From positions 948,799 through 1,012,798 of the forward strand of contig NZ_VHQG01000002.1 in the NCBI RefSeq assembly GCF_006517435.1: a stretch of DNA of 64,000 bases. Direction: 5' to 3'. Made by a program: the position numbers and the translations under genes. This document shows, one piece after another, positions 61,600-64,000 of this stretch. The notes under the pieces are model-generated. The model was not told the DNA's origin and searched no databases. It saw nothing but the letters and a program-made list of their open reading frames with translations. How positions within the stretch are numbered: position 1 is the stretch's first letter; the number at the start of each line of letters is the position of its first letter. The stretch is from Schumannella soli. GTDB lineage: Bacteria; Actinomycetota; Actinomycetes; Actinomycetales; Microbacteriaceae.

Positions 61600-61906
61600 G
61601 CCGACGACGGCACCGCACTCGCGCGGTCCCGTCGTGCGGAGCGATCCCGGGTCGCCCCGAGTCGTCACGCCGGCTCGCTGCGGGCCGGTTCTGCGCAACC
61701 CGCCAGTCGATGCGGAGCGCCAGCCCGGCGTCTCGAAACACGATGTTCACGCCCATGCACCCGACGTAACAGACGCGAAACACGCGGACATCCCCGGCGA
61801 AACCTCAACTGGTCAGACTGACCGGCGTACCCGAGGCCACTCCGCTCCCTGCAGGCGGACGCTCCGGCTCACGGTGCGTTCCTTGCTAAGTGAGAGAGGT
61901 AACACG
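61600..61906 (+). promoter_or_regulatory. amt upstream region (307 bp without a gene)
   Basis: No coding sequence is supported here. It contains a GlnR-type box at 61766-61781, a short symmetric sequence GGTCAGACTGACC at 61811-61823, and the amt ribosome binding site GAGAGAGG just before 61907. No hairpin of terminator quality was found after cydDC. Confidence 0.6.
61766..61781 (+). promoter_or_regulatory. GlnR box upstream of amt
   Basis: GTAAC, 6 nt, GAAAC: an exact match to GTnAC-n6-GnAAC, 125 bp before the amt start. Only degenerate half-sites flank it. Confidence 0.7.
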
Positions 61907-63175
61907 ATGGATCAAGGCAATACCGCCTTCGTGCTCATCTGCGCAGCGCTCGTGCTGCTCATGACCCCGGGCCTGGCCTTCTTCTACGGAGGACTCGTCA
62001 AGGCGAAGAGCGTCATCTCGATGATGATGATGAGCTTCGGCGCGATCGGTCTGGTCGGAGTCCTGTGGGTCGTCTACGGCTACGCGATCGCGTTCAGCAA
62101 CAACGTCGGCATCGACGGGGTCTTCGGCCTCGACATCAACGCGCTGTTCCTGAACAACCAGCTCGAGGTGCCGAAGGACGCGGCGTTCCCGCCGATCGCC
62201 TTCGTCTCGTTCCAGGCGACGTTCGCGATCATCACCGTCGCGCTCATCTCCGGCGCCATCGCCGACCGCGCCAAGTTCGGCGCGTGGATGATCTTCGCCG
62301 GCATCTGGGTCACCATCGTCTACTTCCCGGTCGCGAGCTGGGTCTTCAACTTCACCCTCGGCAAGGACGGCTCGATCGTCGACGGCGGCTGGATCGTCTA
62401 CGGCCTCAGCCAGACCCCGCTGGGTGTCGGCGTGATCGACTTCGCGGGTGGAACCGCCGTGCACATCAACGCCGGTGCCGCCGCCCTCGCCCTGGCGCTC
62501 GTGCTCGGCAAGCGCGTCGGCTTCACCAAGGGCGCCTACGCCCCGCACAACCCGCCCTTCGTCCTCCTCGGCGCCGGTCTGCTCTGGTTCGGCTGGTTCG
62601 GCTTCAACGCCGGCTCGGAGGTCGCCGCCGACGGCGTCGCCGCCGTCGCCTTCCTCAACACGATCGTCGCCCCGGCCGCCGCGCTGCTCGCCTGGATCGT
62701 CGTGGAGAAGATCAAGGACGGCAAGTCGACCTCGGTCGGCGCCGCCTCGGGTGCCGTCGCCGGTCTCGTCGCGATCACCCCGGCCTGTGCCGCGCTGACC
62801 CCGGGCTGGGCGATCCTGCTCGGCATCGTCGCCGGCGCCGTCTGCGCCCTGGCGATCGACCTGAAGTTCAAGCTCGGCTTCGACGACTCGCTCGACGTGG
62901 TCGGCGTGCACCTGGTCGGCGGTCTCATCGGAACGCTCTACCTCGGCATCTTCGCCAACGGCACCGGCCTGATCTTCAGCGGCAGCTTCAACCAGCTCGC
63001 CGTCCAGGCGATCAGCGCCCTCGCGGTCCTCGTCTACAGCTTCGTGCTGGCCTTCGCGATCGGCTTCGTGATCGAGAAGACGATCGGATTCCGCATCAAG
63101 AACGAGGACGAGGTCGCCGGCATCGACCAGGCGGTTCACGGCGAAGAGGGCTACGTCCTCACCGCCGAGCGCTGA
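61907..63175 (+). CDS. amt: ammonium transporter (Amt/MEP family)
   Basis: A 422-residue channel with 11 helices that takes up ammonium. The twin pore histidines are His186 in GGTAVHINAG and His335 in GVHLVGGLIGT. The signature DFAGGTAVHINAGAAALALA is present, as is the ASWVFNF segment of the outer gate. The ATG at 61907 has GAGAGAGG upstream and gives MDQGNTAFVLICAALVLLMTPGLAFFYGG, the usual start of the mature family. No glnK gene follows, unlike the common amt-glnK pair. A GlnR box upstream suggests nitrogen control shared with glnA. Confidence 0.96.
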   Translation: MDQGNTAFVLICAALVLLMTPGLAFFYGGLVKAKSVISMMMMSFGAIGLVGVLWVVYGYAIAFSNNVGIDGVFGLDINALFLNNQLEVPKDAAFPPIAFVSFQATFAIITVALISGAIADRAKFGAWMIFAGIWVTIVYFPVASWVFNFTLGKDGSIVDGGWIVYGLSQTPLGVGVIDFAGGTAVHINAGAAALALALVLGKRVGFTKGAYAPHNPPFVLLGAGLLWFGWFGFNAGSEVAADGVAAVAFLNTIVAPAAALLAWIVVEKIKDGKSTSVGAASGAVAGLVAITPACAALTPGWAILLGIVAGAVCALAIDLKFKLGFDDSLDVVGVHLVGGLIGTLYLGIFANGTGLIFSGSFNQLAVQAISALAVLVYSFVLAFAIGFVIEKTIGFRIKNEDEVAGIDQAVHGEEGYVLTAER

Positions 63176-63194
63176 TCCTCAGCTCTCCCTGCAC

Positions 63195-63226
63195 CGGCGC
63201 CCCGGCTCTTCGGAGTCGGGGCGCCG
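63195..63226 (+). terminator. amt terminator
   Basis: A 14-bp stem (CGGCGCCCCGGCTC and partner, one wobble) with a TTCG tetraloop, 20 bp after the amt stop. Confidence 0.75.
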
Positions 63227-63353
63227 TCGTGTGCGCGCGTGCTCGACTCGGCGATCGACCGCGAAGCGCGGGTCGCGGGTCGCGGGTCGATTTCCCGTCG
63301 GATGTCCGGCATCCGCGACCGCGTCGCGGCCGGGCCGCGGCGTCCGCCCCGCC

Positions 63354-63359
63354 TAGGGT
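63354..63359 (+). promoter_or_regulatory. -10 box of the terminal membrane-protein gene
   Basis: TAGGGT about 22 bp before the ATG at 63381; GGGAGG lies between them as ribosome binding site. Confidence 0.4.
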
Positions 63360-63380
63360 CATGACCGGGAGGTCGCGGCG

Positions 63381-64000
63381 ATGATCTGGACTCTGCCGGC
63401 CGCGATCCTCGCCGCCGCTCTGCTCGCTCTGGCGGGCACGCTGCTCGTCCGCGCCTCGGTGCGGATCCGGTTCTGGGTGCCCCTGGGCGCCGGCCTGCTC
63501 GCGGTGCTCGTGACGGCCGCTCTCGCCGCGGCGCTGGGCGGGATCTCCCCGCTGTTCGGCGCCACGATCGCGAGCGGCGCCGCGCCGATCGCCGTGCCTC
63601 TCGCGGCCGCGCTCTCGCGCGGGCCCCGAACCGGAGTCCGCGAGCACATCGCCGTCGCCGTCTGGGCCGCCGTGATCGTGCCGCTCGCGATCGTCGTGCC
63701 CGCGCGGATCGTCGCGACGTGCCCGCCGACGTCCTGCGTCGTCGAGGACTTCGGAGGAGCGCTGCCCTTCGTCGTCGCGGTCGGGGGCTTCCTGCTCGTG
63801 CCCTCGGTGGGCACCATCGGGCTCAACCGGCTGCGCAACGGCAGCGGCAGCCGGCTGATCGACCTCGTCGCCGGTCTCGCCGTGGTCCCGCTCTTCGCCG
63901 TGTGGCTCGCGGCCGCCGAGGGCGACGTCGACGACTACACGAACGGGCTCGTCATCTCGGGTCTCGCCGCGCCGGCGCTCGGCGCTCTCGGCTGGCTCAC
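63381..64000 (+). CDS. polytopic membrane protein, possibly a degenerate Amt relative (runs off the edge)
   Basis: At least 206 residues with about seven hydrophobic helices; the 3' end is outside the window. The ATG at 63381 follows GGGAGG by 8 nt. No family is certain. Two segments can be lined up with the upstream Amt: VWAAVIVPLAIVV with IWVTIVYFPVASWV, and VVEDFGGALPFVVAVGG with GVIDFAGGTAVHINAG. If that is right, the pore His is replaced by Phe or a neighbour, so it could not conduct ammonium in the usual way. It could equally be an unrelated helical protein. Confidence 0.6.
   Translation, partial: MIWTLPAAILAAALLALAGTLLVRASVRIRFWVPLGAGLLAVLVTAALAAALGGISPLFGATIASGAAPIAVPLAAALSRGPRTGVREHIAVAVWAAVIVPLAIVVPARIVATCPPTSCVVEDFGGALPFVVAVGGFLLVPSVGTIGLNRLRNGSGSRLIDLVAGLAVVPLFAVWLAAAEGDVDDYTNGLVISGLAAPALGALGWL

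Overview
The window is about 64 kb of very GC-rich chromosome from a high-GC Gram-positive actinobacterium. The gene set and order fit the family Microbacteriaceae: glnA-DUF4191-lipA-lipB-E2-lpd-pepA, sigA-murT-gatD, sepH-DUF4193-DUF3093-dut-DUF3710-DUF3159-acn-dxs, DUF3000-RNase D, and cydAB with a fused cydDC. Many -10 boxes of the form TANNNT lie 6-7 nt before a start codon, the layout of leaderless actinobacterial promoters. The genus cannot be fixed from this sequence.

Layout. (1) Bases 1-7060 are the right end of an accessory island. It holds the tail of a cut-off gene, a 1358-aa helicase-nuclease with a DUF4011-like N-terminus, a convergent HEPN (RxxxxH) protein, and a complete tyrosine recombinase. 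It ends at an imperfect 15-bp direct repeat made from the last codons of glnA. (2) 7061-17756 carries nitrogen assimilation and lipoate/2-oxoacid dehydrogenase functions (glnA, lipA, lipB, E2, lpd), leucyl aminopeptidase, and a membrane-anchored pseudokinase. (3) 17835-24927 carries a PAC2 protein, an MFS transporter, the principal sigma factor, a MurT-GatD pair and an ATP-grasp enzyme. (4) 24958-33902 carries a second type IIA topoisomerase pair (parE/parC), an esterase, a phosphodiesterase-like enzyme and SepH. (5) 34103-43892 is the conserved dut-acn-dxs block followed by a DHA2 exporter. (6) 43987-53830 has fatty-acid beta-oxidation (fadB, fadA), RNase D, a sulfurtransferase-SufE-reductase operon and a ZapE-like ATPase. 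(7) 53843-61599 has an M56 protease and BlaI-type repressor divergent from cydA-cydB-cydDC. (8) 61600-64000 has the ammonium transporter amt and a truncated membrane protein that may be a degenerate Amt relative.

How the parts work together. glnA and amt both carry GlnR-type boxes; the glnA one is an exact four-half-site array, so the two nitrogen genes at opposite ends of the window look like one regulon. lipA/lipB make the lipoyl cofactor used by the neighbouring E2 and Lpd. The BlaI/M56 pair appears to control cytochrome bd through two inverted repeats around the cydA promoter.

The most unusual observation is the GatD subunit next to MurT. It aligns with known GatD but has lost both glutaminase catalytic residues (Cys to His91, His to Ile193). 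Microbacteriaceae typically make group-B peptidoglycan, in which the alpha-carboxyl of D-Glu is the cross-link site and is not amidated. MurT with this pseudo-GatD is therefore a candidate for attaching the first cross-bridge residue. The helicase-HEPN pair in the glnA-borne island is a second candidate system, probably anti-phage.
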